This document shows, piece after piece, positions 1 through 8,143 of a DNA stretch of 32,235 bases (position 1 is its first letter; each line of letters begins with the position of its first letter). A program made the translations under genes and the position numbers. Location of the stretch: positions 1 to 32,235 of the forward strand of contig NZ_CAMAPC010000024.1 of assembly GCF_945859825.1 (NCBI RefSeq), given 5' to 3'. Origin of the DNA: Pseudoalteromonas holothuriae. Lineage in GTDB: Bacteria; Pseudomonadota; Gammaproteobacteria; Enterobacterales; Alteromonadaceae. The notes below the pieces were generated by a model that was given only the letters and a program-made list of their open reading frames with translations, made no database searches and was not told the origin of the DNA.

Positions 1-27
1 CGCAAAACAATTCAACTAATTTAATCA

Positions 28-86
28 TGCCTGTTCCTTGTTTATCCAATCGTTCTTGGTCGAAAGATCGGATCTCGGAACAGGCA
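28..86. repeat. 59-bp interrupted palindrome downstream of katG
   Basis: TGCCTGTTCC (28-37) and its perfect complement GGAACAGGCA (77-86) enclose 39 bases. Inside, GGTC-GAAA-GATC can form a small stem with a GNRA-type loop. It lies past the katG stop, but the long loop and the lack of a T-run make it unlike an ordinary intrinsic terminator. No second copy was noticed in the window. Confidence 0.6.
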
Positions 87-130
87 TTTAGTTCAATTTC
101 TTAAACGAGATTCAGGTTAATTTAGGCTGC

Positions 131-2341
131 TTACTTAATATCAAACCTATCAACAGTCATTACTTTAGTCCACGCAAGGATAAAGTCTTGTATAAACTTC
201 AATTGGTTATCTTTGCAAGCGTAAACTTCGCTAATAGCGCGTAGTTGCGAATTTGAACCAAATACCAAGTCAACGCGCGAGGCTTGCCACTTTTGTTGTC
301 CAGTTTTACAGCAATGACCTGTATAAGTGTTGGCATGCTCATCTTCTGCTTGCCAGCGTGTATCCATATCGAGCAAGTTGATAAAAAAGTCATTACTCAA
401 CACTTCTGGTTGCGTCGTTAATACACCATGAGGGCGTTGCTCAAAATTGGCATTGAGTACGCGTAACCCGCCGACTAATACGGTCATTTCTGGTGCAGTT
501 AATGTCAATAGCTGTGCTTTATCTAGTAATAACTCTTCGGCACGAACACTGTAGTGTTGTTTTTGATAATTTCTAAAACCATCGGCCATGGGCTCTAGCA
601 CATCAAAAGATTCCACATCTGTTTGCTCTGCACTGGCATCACTTCGCCCTGGAGTGAAAGGAACTAGGATATCAAAGCCACCGGCTTTGGCTGCTTTCTC
701 AATAGCAACAGCACCACCAAGTACAATTAAATCAGCAAGTGATACGGATTTATTGGCTGTTTGTGCATCGTTAAAGCGTTGCTGTATTTGGCTCAATGTA
801 GACAGTACTTTTTGCAGTTGTTCAGGCTGGTTTACAAGCCATTGATTCTGCGGGGCTAGGCGTATGCGTGAGCCATTGGCTCCGCCACGAGAATCTGACC
901 CTCGAAAGGTTGAAGCTGATGACCACGCGGTGTATACCAACTCTGAAACACTTAATTGTGAAGCGAGAATTTGCTCAGCAAGTTGGTCAATATCACGTTG
1001 ATCAACTAATTCATGAGTTACATTAGGAATAGGGTCTTGCCAAAGTAAATCTTCTTTAGGCACCTCAGGTCCAAGGTAGCGTGATTTTGGCCCTAAATCA
1101 CGATGTGTGAGTTTAAACCAAGCGCGCGCAAAAGCATCTGCAAACTCATCTGGATTATCATGGTAGTGTTTTGATATTTCTCGGTACTTAGGATCTTCGC
1201 GCATGGCCATATCGGCGGTCGTCATCATAATGCCAACGCGTTTATTCGCATTGTCAGCATCGGGTGCATGATGATCCGGTGCTAAGTCGACAGGCTCCCA
1301 CTGTTGTGCCCCTGCTGGGCTTTTTGAAAGTGTCCATTGGTATCCAAAGAGTACGTCAAAGTAGCTGTTATCCCATTGTGTTGGTGTGGGCGTCCATGCA
1401 CCTTCAATACCGCTAGTGATGGTGTCTGTGCCTTTGCCACTGCCGTGTTGGTTACGCCAGCCTAGGCCCATTTCTGCTAATGGTGCAGCTTCAGGGTCAG
1501 GCCCTAAATTAGAATCTGGCGCTGCGCCGTGACATTTACCGAATGTATGTCCGCCAGCTGTTAATGCAACTGTTTCGGCATCATCCATGGCCATGCGTTT
1601 AAATGTTTCTCTAATATCTTTACCTGACGCGACAGGGTCAGGTTGACCATCAGGCCCTTCAGGGTTCACGTAAATCAATCCCATTTGTACTGCTGCTAAA
1701 GGGTGTTCCAAGTTCCTTTCACCACTGTAGCGGTTGTTTTCTAGCCATTCCTTTTCCATGCCCCAGTAAATATCTTCTTCTGGTTCCCAGATATCTTCTC
1801 GGCCACCGGCAAAGCCAAATGTTTTTAAGCCCATGGATTCTAATGCGACATTACCAGCTAGGATAAATAAATCAGCCCAAGATAAACTGTTGCCATATTT
1901 TTGTTTTATAGGCCAAAGCAAACGGCGAGCTTTATCTAAATTGGCATTATCAGGCCAGCTATTGAGTGGGGCAAAGCGCTGGTTACCTGTTGCAGCCCCC
2001 CCTCGGCCATCAGCTGTGCGATAGGTGCCAGCGGCATGCCATGCCATACGGATCATAAATGGACCATAATGACCGTAATCTGCAGGCCACCAATCTTGTG
2101 AGTCTGTCATGAGTGTATTAAGGTCTTGTTTAACTGCGGCCAAATCAAGCTGCTCGAAAGCTTTGGCATAATTAAAACTCTCACCCAAGGGGTTGGCTTT
2201 TTTATCATTTTGGTGAAGGATTTTTAGGTTTAATTGGTTAGGCCACCAATCAAGGTTTTTGGTTTTATTATCACCAATACGCGTATTACTGCCATGCATA
2301 ACAGGGCATTTCCCAGCTGCACTTTTATTGCTTTTATCCAT
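131..2341 (-). CDS. katG: Catalase-peroxidase KatG
   Basis: Bifunctional haem enzyme that removes H2O2 (catalase) and oxidises small donors (peroxidase). The 736-residue length matches the usual two-domain KatG. The N-terminal active domain shows distal Arg98-Trp101-His102 in the MIRMAWHAAGTYR segment and proximal His265 in TAGGHTFGKCHG. Trp101, Tyr224 (GLIYVNPEG) and Met250 stand at the spacing of the Met-Tyr-Trp covalent adduct that gives KatG its catalase activity. The second, haem-less domain follows from about residue 420. There is no signal peptide, so it should be cytoplasmic. The start is the ATG at 2341, preceded by an AG-rich but modest ribosome site. It appears monocistronic: 159 bases separate its start from the end of the next gene. 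I looked for OxyR quarter-sites upstream and found none properly spaced. Confidence 0.98.
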   Translation of the reverse strand: MDKSNKSAAGKCPVMHGSNTRIGDNKTKNLDWWPNQLNLKILHQNDKKANPLGESFNYAKAFEQLDLAAVKQDLNTLMTDSQDWWPADYGHYGPFMIRMAWHAAGTYRTADGRGGAATGNQRFAPLNSWPDNANLDKARRLLWPIKQKYGNSLSWADLFILAGNVALESMGLKTFGFAGGREDIWEPEEDIYWGMEKEWLENNRYSGERNLEHPLAAVQMGLIYVNPEGPDGQPDPVASGKDIRETFKRMAMDDAETVALTAGGHTFGKCHGAAPDSNLGPDPEAAPLAEMGLGWRNQHGSGKGTDTITSGIEGAWTPTPTQWDNSYFDVLFGYQWTLSKSPAGAQQWEPVDLAPDHHAPDADNANKRVGIMMTTADMAMREDPKYREISKHYHDNPDEFADAFARAWFKLTHRDLGPKSRYLGPEVPKEDLLWQDPIPNVTHELVDQRDIDQLAEQILASQLSVSELVYTAWSSASTFRGSDSRGGANGSRIRLAPQNQWLVNQPEQLQKVLSTLSQIQQRFNDAQTANKSVSLADLIVLGGAVAIEKAAKAGGFDILVPFTPGRSDASAEQTDVESFDVLEPMADGFRNYQKQHYSVRAEELLLDKAQLLTLTAPEMTVLVGGLRVLNANFEQRPHGVLTTQPEVLSNDFFINLLDMDTRWQAEDEHANTYTGHCCKTGQQKWQASRVDLVFGSNSQLRAISEVYACKDNQLKFIQDFILAWTKVMTVDRFDIK

Positions 2342-2500
2342 ACTCTATACCTTTTTGACTTATTTAACGGCAAAGTTAACTTGCTAGCTTTGCTTGTATT
2401 TTAGACTATAGATATGAATTTAAATGAAAGACAGTGACTTATCTCGATTGCAGCATTCGATTTTTTACATGAGACATTAGCAGGGAGTCCATATGAGTCT

Positions 2501-2884
2501 CTAAGACGTTTCACTTATTTCTACTCGCCAAGGAGGGTTTAGGCGGTTATCCCCAGCCCAGTAGAGTTTAATCTGATTGCCACTGGGGTCTTGTAATTGC
2601 GCCTCTCGCCATAGGTAACGCTTATCCTCTGGTAGTGATGTAAAAATGATGCCTTTACTTTGCAATTTAGTCACCCATTCATCAAGCTGTTCGTATTCAA
2701 AATAAATAGTAACACCGTGTTGTTGACCGTTCTCACACAGCGACAGTGAAAACGTAGCACCATTAGGGCACTCAAAACGCGCATAATGTGGGGTATCGAC
2801 AATCTGTAAAAAGCCAAGTTTGCGATAAAATTTTGTGGCATGCGCCATGTTGTTAACAGGTAATGTAATTTGGTTTAAATTCAT
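2501..2884 (-). CDS. VOC/glyoxalase-fold protein
   Basis: A 127-residue single-domain protein of the vicinal-oxygen-chelate superfamily. It opens with the strand/helix pattern LNQITLPVNNMAHATKFYRKLGF and ends with LQDPSGNQIKLYW, the usual last strand of the fold where metal ligands often sit. Such proteins range from glyoxalase I and dioxygenases to antibiotic-binding proteins. Nothing here fixes the substrate, and the metal ligands cannot be assigned with certainty by eye. It is probably cytoplasmic and dimeric, as relatives are. It lies between katG and a YbaN-type gene on the same strand, with gaps of 159 and 71 bases, so co-transcription with either is uncertain. Confidence 0.85.
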   Translation of the reverse strand: MNLNQITLPVNNMAHATKFYRKLGFLQIVDTPHYARFECPNGATFSLSLCENGQQHGVTIYFEYEQLDEWVTKLQSKGIIFTSLPEDKRYLWREAQLQDPSGNQIKLYWAGDNRLNPPWRVEISETS

Positions 2885-2955
2885 AGTGGGTAACTTCTTT
2901 GTGTCGATTTAATACAGGTTGATATAGCGACTGCTACAAAGACTGGTAAATTATT

Positions 2956-3360
2956 TTATAGGTCAGGTCCGTTCGGTACACGTGAAGGCTTTGAACAAAT
3001 GTAGAGCATAACCAGCAGCTCACAGGATGCAACACTCACAAGCACCCATGTGGCAGGGCTGCCAAGAAGCAAGATAAAAAAACCTAATGACATACCAAGT
3101 CCTGCGTATAGTTTTCCTTTGGTAGGGATCACCCTATGATTATGCCATTGTTGCAGTACTGGGCCATATTTTTTGTGAGTGAGTAGCCAGTTGGCAAGCT
3201 TGGGGTTAGAGCGAGTAAAACAGGCAAGGGCTAAAATAAAAAATATAGTGGTTGGCATGACGGGTAAAACAATCCCTACAAAACCTAAACCAACAAAACT
3301 AATACCAGCAATATGAAGCCAAAAACACCGATTGAAAAGCATCATAATCTTTTTAGCCAT
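2956..3360 (-). CDS. ybaN: YbaN-type DUF454 inner-membrane protein
   Basis: A 134-residue membrane protein with an N-terminal hydrophobic stretch (about residues 12-45, containing a VGIVLPVMPTTIFFILA segment) and a second hydrophobic region near the C-terminus (about 85-120). Between them is a polar loop with the family signature FTRSNPKLANWLL and GPVLQQWHNHRVIP, typical of DUF454/YbaN. The biochemical role of the family is not established. An AAGAG sequence precedes the ATG at 3360. It stands alone between a VOC gene and a porin; the gap to the porin holds a strong hairpin, so read-through from the porin is unlikely. Confidence 0.9.
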   Translation of the reverse strand: MAKKIMMLFNRCFWLHIAGISFVGLGFVGIVLPVMPTTIFFILALACFTRSNPKLANWLLTHKKYGPVLQQWHNHRVIPTKGKLYAGLGMSLGFFILLLGSPATWVLVSVASCELLVMLYICSKPSRVPNGPDL

Positions 3361-3430
3361 CGCTTAGCTCTTTTGCATGAAATTGATATTTAAAGCTTAT
3401 CACAGTGCGATAAGTTTGCGAGTTTTTAAA

Positions 3431-3461
3431 CCGCCAGTAATGCTTAAAGCGTTGCTGGCGG
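3431..3461 (-). terminator. Hairpin terminator of the porin gene
   Basis: A 13-base stem (CCGCCAGTAATGC against GCGTTGCTGGCGG, two G-T pairs) with a TTAAA loop begins 15 bases past the porin stop. On the minus strand it is followed by TTTAAAAAC, a short U-rich tail. It is placed to insulate the DUF454 gene downstream. Confidence 0.75.
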
Positions 3462-3475
3462 TTGATTACTGCGTA

Positions 3476-4696
3476 TTAAAAATAATAGCCAATATTGATA
3501 TTAAAACGTCGCTCAGTGTCGTCACTATCACCCGCGATTGAGCCGCCAACAAATGGTTGGTTTTTGGCATTTACAAAGTCAAAATAAGTGAAGAACCCGC
3601 CTGCGGCAACAGACACTCCGGTGACATTCATCCAAGTGTTTTCAGTATTATCTGATTTGTCGTAGATGATGCCAAAGTCATTGTAAAACTGCAGGCCAGT
3701 TACCGCGCCCCATTTAATCGGTAAACTGTAGGCAACATTCACGTTAGACGTGGTTGCTTGGGCAGCCATGCTGTCGTAAAACGCGTAAGCACCGACGGCC
3801 ATACGATCAACACCATCTACATCATAGTTGTATTCGCCATGTTGCAATTGAAAGTTCCAAGGCCCCATATTCGAGTTTACATGTACGGCCCATGATTGGT
3901 AGTCTCCCGCACGTTCAACACCATTGTGTAAGCCGCCTGTTTGTCCAGAGAAACCAACTTCAGTGGTTCCGCCCTTATGCTTAAAGTGATATGCATACCG
4001 GCCTGCAAAAGTGTTATATTCACCGAGTGGCTGGGTGGGGTCATCATATACTCCATCACCCGCTTTTCTATAGCCTACAACATCATAAGAGTAACGATCG
4101 TTTCTATCTTCTACGTAGCCATCCACACCGCCGAGCTCATCATTTTTGAAAAAGCCAATATCTAGTTGCCAGTTGTCTTTAAGCTTGCGCTTGAATAAAA
4201 CGCCTAAATCATGATCATCTTCGAGGCCAATATAGTAGGTTGTATTAAAAAAGTAGTTGTGCGAATTGTATGGCCAGTTACCGAACGGGACTTTTGTTAT
4301 CCCCGCTTGTACTTGCCAGTCCTTAGCAAAATTATACCCAACATAGGCATATTTAACCGCGCTCATGTAATCAAAAAAGCGTATTTCTGCATTTAATTGT
4401 ACATCGCCAATATCGCCTGCAAAGTTGACTCTAAAAATATCAAAGTCAAAGTCGCCTCCGCGATTTTTATTACCATCATTATAGGATGTGTGACTGAAGT
4501 TTGTCCGAACTGCACCGCCAACTTTGATCCCCGATGGTTTTTTCTTAGGCTTTTCGAGTGATTTTTTTTCAAGCTTTTGGATTTGCTTTTGCAAATCTTC
4601 AAGTTGTTGTTTTAATTTCTGTATTTCTCCATCATTTGCCTGAGCAAAGCAAGGTATTAGGCTCATTGCAAGTGCGAGAGATGTTAATTTATGCAT
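3476..4696 (-). CDS. Outer-membrane porin with N-terminal coiled coil
   Basis: A 406-residue exported protein. The signal peptide MHKLTSLALAMSLIPCFAQA is followed by a short heptad-patterned stretch (about residues 24-48, EIQKLKQQLEDLQKQIQKLE), a Lys/Pro-rich linker, and then alternating amphipathic strands through to a C-terminal aromatic residue (NINIGYYF), the usual outer-membrane assembly signal. The strand content and the VQAGITKVPFGNWP region resemble OprP/carbohydrate-type porins. The coiled coil may help trimerise the protein or contact peptidoglycan, by analogy with other porins having N-terminal coiled coils; this is inference. The substrate is unknown. It is divergent from the chemoreceptor at 4870, sharing a 173-base promoter region. 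Confidence 0.85.
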   Translation of the reverse strand: MHKLTSLALAMSLIPCFAQANDGEIQKLKQQLEDLQKQIQKLEKKSLEKPKKKPSGIKVGGAVRTNFSHTSYNDGNKNRGGDFDFDIFRVNFAGDIGDVQLNAEIRFFDYMSAVKYAYVGYNFAKDWQVQAGITKVPFGNWPYNSHNYFFNTTYYIGLEDDHDLGVLFKRKLKDNWQLDIGFFKNDELGGVDGYVEDRNDRYSYDVVGYRKAGDGVYDDPTQPLGEYNTFAGRYAYHFKHKGGTTEVGFSGQTGGLHNGVERAGDYQSWAVHVNSNMGPWNFQLQHGEYNYDVDGVDRMAVGAYAFYDSMAAQATTSNVNVAYSLPIKWGAVTGLQFYNDFGIIYDKSDNTENTWMNVTGVSVAAGGFFTYFDFVNAKNQPFVGGSIAGDSDDTERRFNINIGYYF

Positions 4697-4869
4697 GGTT
4701 ACCCACTTTATAGTTACTGTGATAGTTACTTGTATGTATTAGGGTAGACTATTTTAACCAAATATCTCAAATTAGAAACAGTCAGACGATTTTAAGTTAA
4801 TTCAGCAAATTACGTTCCTAATGCTTGACCATTTTGTATCTTGCTATCTATATTTCTAAGACCATATTA

Positions 4870-6843
4870 ATGGATGATGCAACAATGAGTATTTCGCAAA
4901 AGCTGCGGTTAGCGTTTATATCAGCGATTGTTTTACCTTTATTAATTATTGCTGGGTTAATGATTTCGCAAACTAGGCAGGCTTCGTTGGATAATTTTTC
5001 TGAGCTGGCCAATAGAGAAGCTCTGCAAATTGATAACGGTATTGCTATGTTTTTTGGTGAAATAGCTAAAAATGTCGACTATCTTGCGGCACACCCCGAT
5101 ATTATTGCAGCTCGAACCAATGTGAAAACCTACCTTGATACTCACTCTGCAACACAGCTTAACTCGATGCAAAATCATGCGATTGAAAAACAAGCCTTTC
5201 AACAAATAGACTTATTTGGCCAAACTCATCCCGGTATTGCTTATATTTTTGTTGGTAACGAAGAAGGTGGATATATTCAATGGCCGCAAGGTGAAGTAAA
5301 TGCGCGTTATGATCCGCGTGAGCGTCCTTGGTATCAAACAGGTAAACGAGGCAGCGGCAATACCATCAGAACAGATGCTTATTATTGGGCACCCGATGAT
5401 ATGGTGATCGTTTCCACAGTCAAGGCGTTAATGCACGAAGGTCGGCAAGTCGGTGTGCATGGTATGGATGTATCGCTCAGTGGCTTGACTGATATTGTTA
5501 AAGAAATTAGCTTGGGAGAGACAGGATATTTACTCCTTGTTGAAAATACAGGCACTGTATTGGCGGATGCAAAATATCCAGAACATACATTTAAATCTTT
5601 TGATGAAATAGCCAGCGGTGTATTTGCCGATATTGCACGAGAGGATGCTGGTCTGTACAACATTGAGCTCAGTGGTGAGGACTATTTTGTCAACGTATAC
5701 ACATCAAACAGTTTAGGGTGGAAATTTGTAGGTTTGGTGCAGGCCTCAGAGGTGATGGCATCGGCTAATAATATGACTATTACGATTATTGTGCTCAGTG
5801 GTATTTTAATTGCAGTTTTTGTTGTTTTGTCTACCTATATAGCTCGGTTAATTTCAGGACCAATTAAAGAAGTGAGTGATGGGCTTACTGTCATTTCACA
5901 AGGTGGAGGTGACTTAACACAACGTTTGGATATTACAGCAAAAGATGAAACGGGCAAATTAGCTAATAGTTTTAACCTATTTTTGAACTTGATAGCACAG
6001 TTAGTAACACAAATAAACCAATGTGCGCAGCAAGTCACCACAACGGCGCAGGCAACATCGGCGCAGGCGACAGAGCTTACAAACTCGACCACCCAACAAC
6101 AACAAGCGCTTGAAATGGCAGCTACAGCTATTAACGAAATGGCGGCGACCGCAAACGAAGTTGCAGCTAGCTGTGCAAATGCCGCAGAGCTTGCCTCACA
6201 AACACAGCAAGCATCTGAGTTGGGGCAAAATGTGATTACACAAACCGTGTCGAGTGTGGCAGAACTTGCATCTGCTATCACGGAAGCTAATTCAGACATT
6301 ACTCAGTTAGATAGTGAAAGCGAAAGTATTATGTCTATTTTAAGTGTGATCCGCGGTATCGCAGAGCAAACAAATTTACTTGCTCTGAATGCTGCAATTG
6401 AGGCGGCCCGCGCCGGTGAACATGGCAGAGGCTTTGCTGTAGTTGCTGATGAAGTAAGGGCACTGTCGCAGCGTACCTCGGAATCAACAGAAGAAATTGC
6501 ATCGCAATTGGACAAATTACGTAAAATGACTGAGCGAGTATCTCAAGAAATGCGTAAAAGTTTGGCACGAACCGAAAAAACTGTCGAGCTAAGTCAGTCA
6601 GCGCAGACTCAGTTTTCTGATATTACAGAGTCTATTCAAACAATAAGTGATGTGAACACACAAATTGCCACCGCAGCAGAGCAGCAACAGCATGTTGCAG
6701 AAGATATTAGTCGCAATGTTGTTGAGATTAAAAATGCTGCCGACAGCGTTACTGAGGTGGCTAATAAGACAGCTCAAAGTGGTGAGAAAATGAATCGGCT
6801 TTCCTCAAACCTGACCGACTTAGTGGGTCAATTTAAAGTTTAA
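4870..6843 (+). CDS. Methyl-accepting chemotaxis protein, dCache type
   Basis: A transmembrane chemoreceptor of 657 residues. First membrane helix at about residues 16-38; a periplasmic double-Cache domain to about 295; second helix near 300-325; HAMP; then the long cytoplasmic coiled coil whose tip reads EQTNLLALNAAIEAARAGE and GRGFAVVADEVRALSQRT, the CheA/CheW contact region. In the membrane-distal Cache module Tyr147, Arg152, Trp154, Tyr155 (YDPRERPWY), Tyr171/172 and Asp200 follow the spacing of the dCache amino-acid-binding motif known from PctA-type receptors. There is no C-terminal CheR/CheB pentapeptide. The frame stays open up to a TTG at 4825, but the ATG at 4870 fits better; an in-frame ATG at 4885 is an alternative. 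No other chemotaxis gene is nearby. Confidence 0.93.
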   Translation: MDDATMSISQKLRLAFISAIVLPLLIIAGLMISQTRQASLDNFSELANREALQIDNGIAMFFGEIAKNVDYLAAHPDIIAARTNVKTYLDTHSATQLNSMQNHAIEKQAFQQIDLFGQTHPGIAYIFVGNEEGGYIQWPQGEVNARYDPRERPWYQTGKRGSGNTIRTDAYYWAPDDMVIVSTVKALMHEGRQVGVHGMDVSLSGLTDIVKEISLGETGYLLLVENTGTVLADAKYPEHTFKSFDEIASGVFADIAREDAGLYNIELSGEDYFVNVYTSNSLGWKFVGLVQASEVMASANNMTITIIVLSGILIAVFVVLSTYIARLISGPIKEVSDGLTVISQGGGDLTQRLDITAKDETGKLANSFNLFLNLIAQLVTQINQCAQQVTTTAQATSAQATELTNSTTQQQQALEMAATAINEMAATANEVAASCANAAELASQTQQASELGQNVITQTVSSVAELASAITEANSDITQLDSESESIMSILSVIRGIAEQTNLLALNAAIEAARAGEHGRGFAVVADEVRALSQRTSESTEEIASQLDKLRKMTERVSQEMRKSLARTEKTVELSQSAQTQFSDITESIQTISDVNTQIATAAEQQQHVAEDISRNVVEIKNAADSVTEVANKTAQSGEKMNRLSSNLTDLVGQFKV

Positions 6844-6846
6844 TCG

Positions 6847-6923
6847 AAGGCTTTCACTACTTTGTTATTCGCAACTGGCATAAATCATTATGCCAGTTGC
6901 TCATTTCGTGTGTTGAAAGCCTT
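6847..6923. repeat. Nested inverted repeat, inner hairpin probably a terminator
   Basis: An inner perfect 13-base stem (GCAACTGGCATAA at 6871-6883, TTATGCCAGTTGC at 6888-6900, 4-base loop) is framed by a second perfect 10-base inverted repeat (AAGGCTTTCA at 6847-6856, TGAAAGCCTT at 6914-6923). It starts 4 bases after the chemoreceptor stop, so the inner hairpin probably terminates that transcript, although the following TCATTTCG is only moderately U-rich. Confidence 0.7.
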
Positions 6924-6978
6924 TGCCTTGAAAAAGCTTATACTTTATAGATAAACAGGTCTTAATTTACCTCAGAGC

Positions 6979-7015
6979 AATGCTCAATGATGAGGATCCT
7001 TCATCATTGAGCGTT
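6979..7015 (+). terminator. Second long hairpin before the mutarotase gene
   Basis: GCTCAATGATGA (6982-6993) pairs perfectly with TCATCATTGAGC (7001-7012) around a GGATCCT loop; three more pairs, one of them T-G, extend the stem outward. The AT-rich ATTTATTTA follows on the plus strand. It is either a back-up terminator of the chemoreceptor or a leader hairpin of the next gene. Confidence 0.55.
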
Positions 7016-7085
7016 ATTTATTTACTCATGACTTATTTGTTAGGTAATGTAGAGGGTAGTGACATACTCAATAATAAGGTGAGAG

Positions 7086-7937
7086 ATGGAATTATCTGCA
7101 TCAGTTTCTATTCAACATACTGATAGTGGGCTTGAATATATCAATGTTAATAGCCCGTTATGTACTGCCAAGGTGTTTTTACAAGGCGCACAATTGTGTG
7201 AATTTACACCGACAGGAAAAAGTCCCTTAATTTGGGTCTCTGCAGAGGAAGACTATCAAGAAGGAAAACCTGTTCGTGGTGGTATTCCTATCTGCTGGCC
7301 GTGGTTTGGCGTGCATGAGAAAGCTGATTGGCCTATTCATGGTGTAGCTAGAAAATTGTTATGGCGCGCAGAGGAAGTCAATGAGTTTAGTGATCATATA
7401 GTGGTCCGCTTATCTTTACCAATGCGCCTCGTGGATAAAAGATATTGGCCATATGACTCTAAGTTGGAAGTTGAGTTTCGTTTTTCTGAGCAGTTAGAGG
7501 TGCGTTTAACGAACACCAATCTGGGGGAGGAGGCATTTACTTTGTCCCAAGCATTACATACATACTTTCCTACCTCTGCAATTGAAAATACCACCGTCGA
7601 TGGTCTACAAGGCGCAACTTATATTGAATTTGGCAAAGGACCATTTTTACAAGATAAGGTGGTTGGATTTGAGCGAGAAACAGATATGGTGTACACCCAA
7701 GCAAATACCATACAAACGATTCAAACTCCCGAGGGTAGCATTGAAGTTACAAGAGAAAACTCAAGCTCTTGTGTGCTGTGGAATCCTTGGATAGAAAAAT
7801 CTAAGCGGCTAAGTTATTTTCGAGATGATGAGTATCACACCATGTTATGCCTTGAAGCTGCCAATGTGCTAGACGATATAGCATGTGTTGAGTCTGGGCA
7901 AAGCCATACACTAGCAACCGTTATTCGTTGGCTTTAA
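7086..7937 (+). CDS. yeaD: D-hexose-6-phosphate mutarotase (aldose-1-epimerase family)
   Basis: A cytoplasmic enzyme of 283 residues that interconverts alpha and beta anomers of hexose phosphates. The family signature is clear: WVSAEEDYQEGKPVRGGIP followed by ICWPWFG, a catalytic-type His158 in SQALHTYF, and Glu257 in MLCLEAANV, the expected general base. Length is normal for the YeaD/Ymr099c branch rather than for galactose mutarotase proper. The ATG at 7086 has a good ribosome site (AAGGTGAGAG). It is flanked by gaps of 242 and 206 bases and so is probably monocistronic. No sugar-pathway gene adjoins it, so the physiological sugar cannot be inferred from context. Confidence 0.93.
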   Translation: MELSASVSIQHTDSGLEYINVNSPLCTAKVFLQGAQLCEFTPTGKSPLIWVSAEEDYQEGKPVRGGIPICWPWFGVHEKADWPIHGVARKLLWRAEEVNEFSDHIVVRLSLPMRLVDKRYWPYDSKLEVEFRFSEQLEVRLTNTNLGEEAFTLSQALHTYFPTSAIENTTVDGLQGATYIEFGKGPFLQDKVVGFERETDMVYTQANTIQTIQTPEGSIEVTRENSSSCVLWNPWIEKSKRLSYFRDDEYHTMLCLEAANVLDDIACVESGQSHTLATVIRWL

Positions 7938-8143
7938 ATTTGCGGTTTAATTACCGTATCCTTTGTGCGCTGTATGCTGCGTATTAGGATGCGGTATGTT
8001 GCTATTCACTCCTTTTACTAATTACATCATGAACAATGATGATAGAGTCATTAAAACTTACAATTTAATAATACTTTCATACAGTTAAATAGGCTGGTTT
8101 TTGGCATACTCATTGAAATCGTCAATCATAGAGTTATAAATTT

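Noticed and set aside
2342..2480. OxyR site in the katG promoter
   Set aside because: ATAA, CTTT and CTATAG fragments occur, but not at the 11-base quarter-site spacing.
4740..4815. Flagellar sigma-28 promoter for the chemoreceptor
   Set aside because: GACGATTT and a CAAATT stretch only loosely match the two halves, and the spacing is wrong.
5835..6299. 154-codon minus-strand frame inside the chemoreceptor gene
   Set aside because: Its Ala/Cys/Ser/Val-rich product is the expected reverse reading of the repetitive coiled-coil coding sequence.
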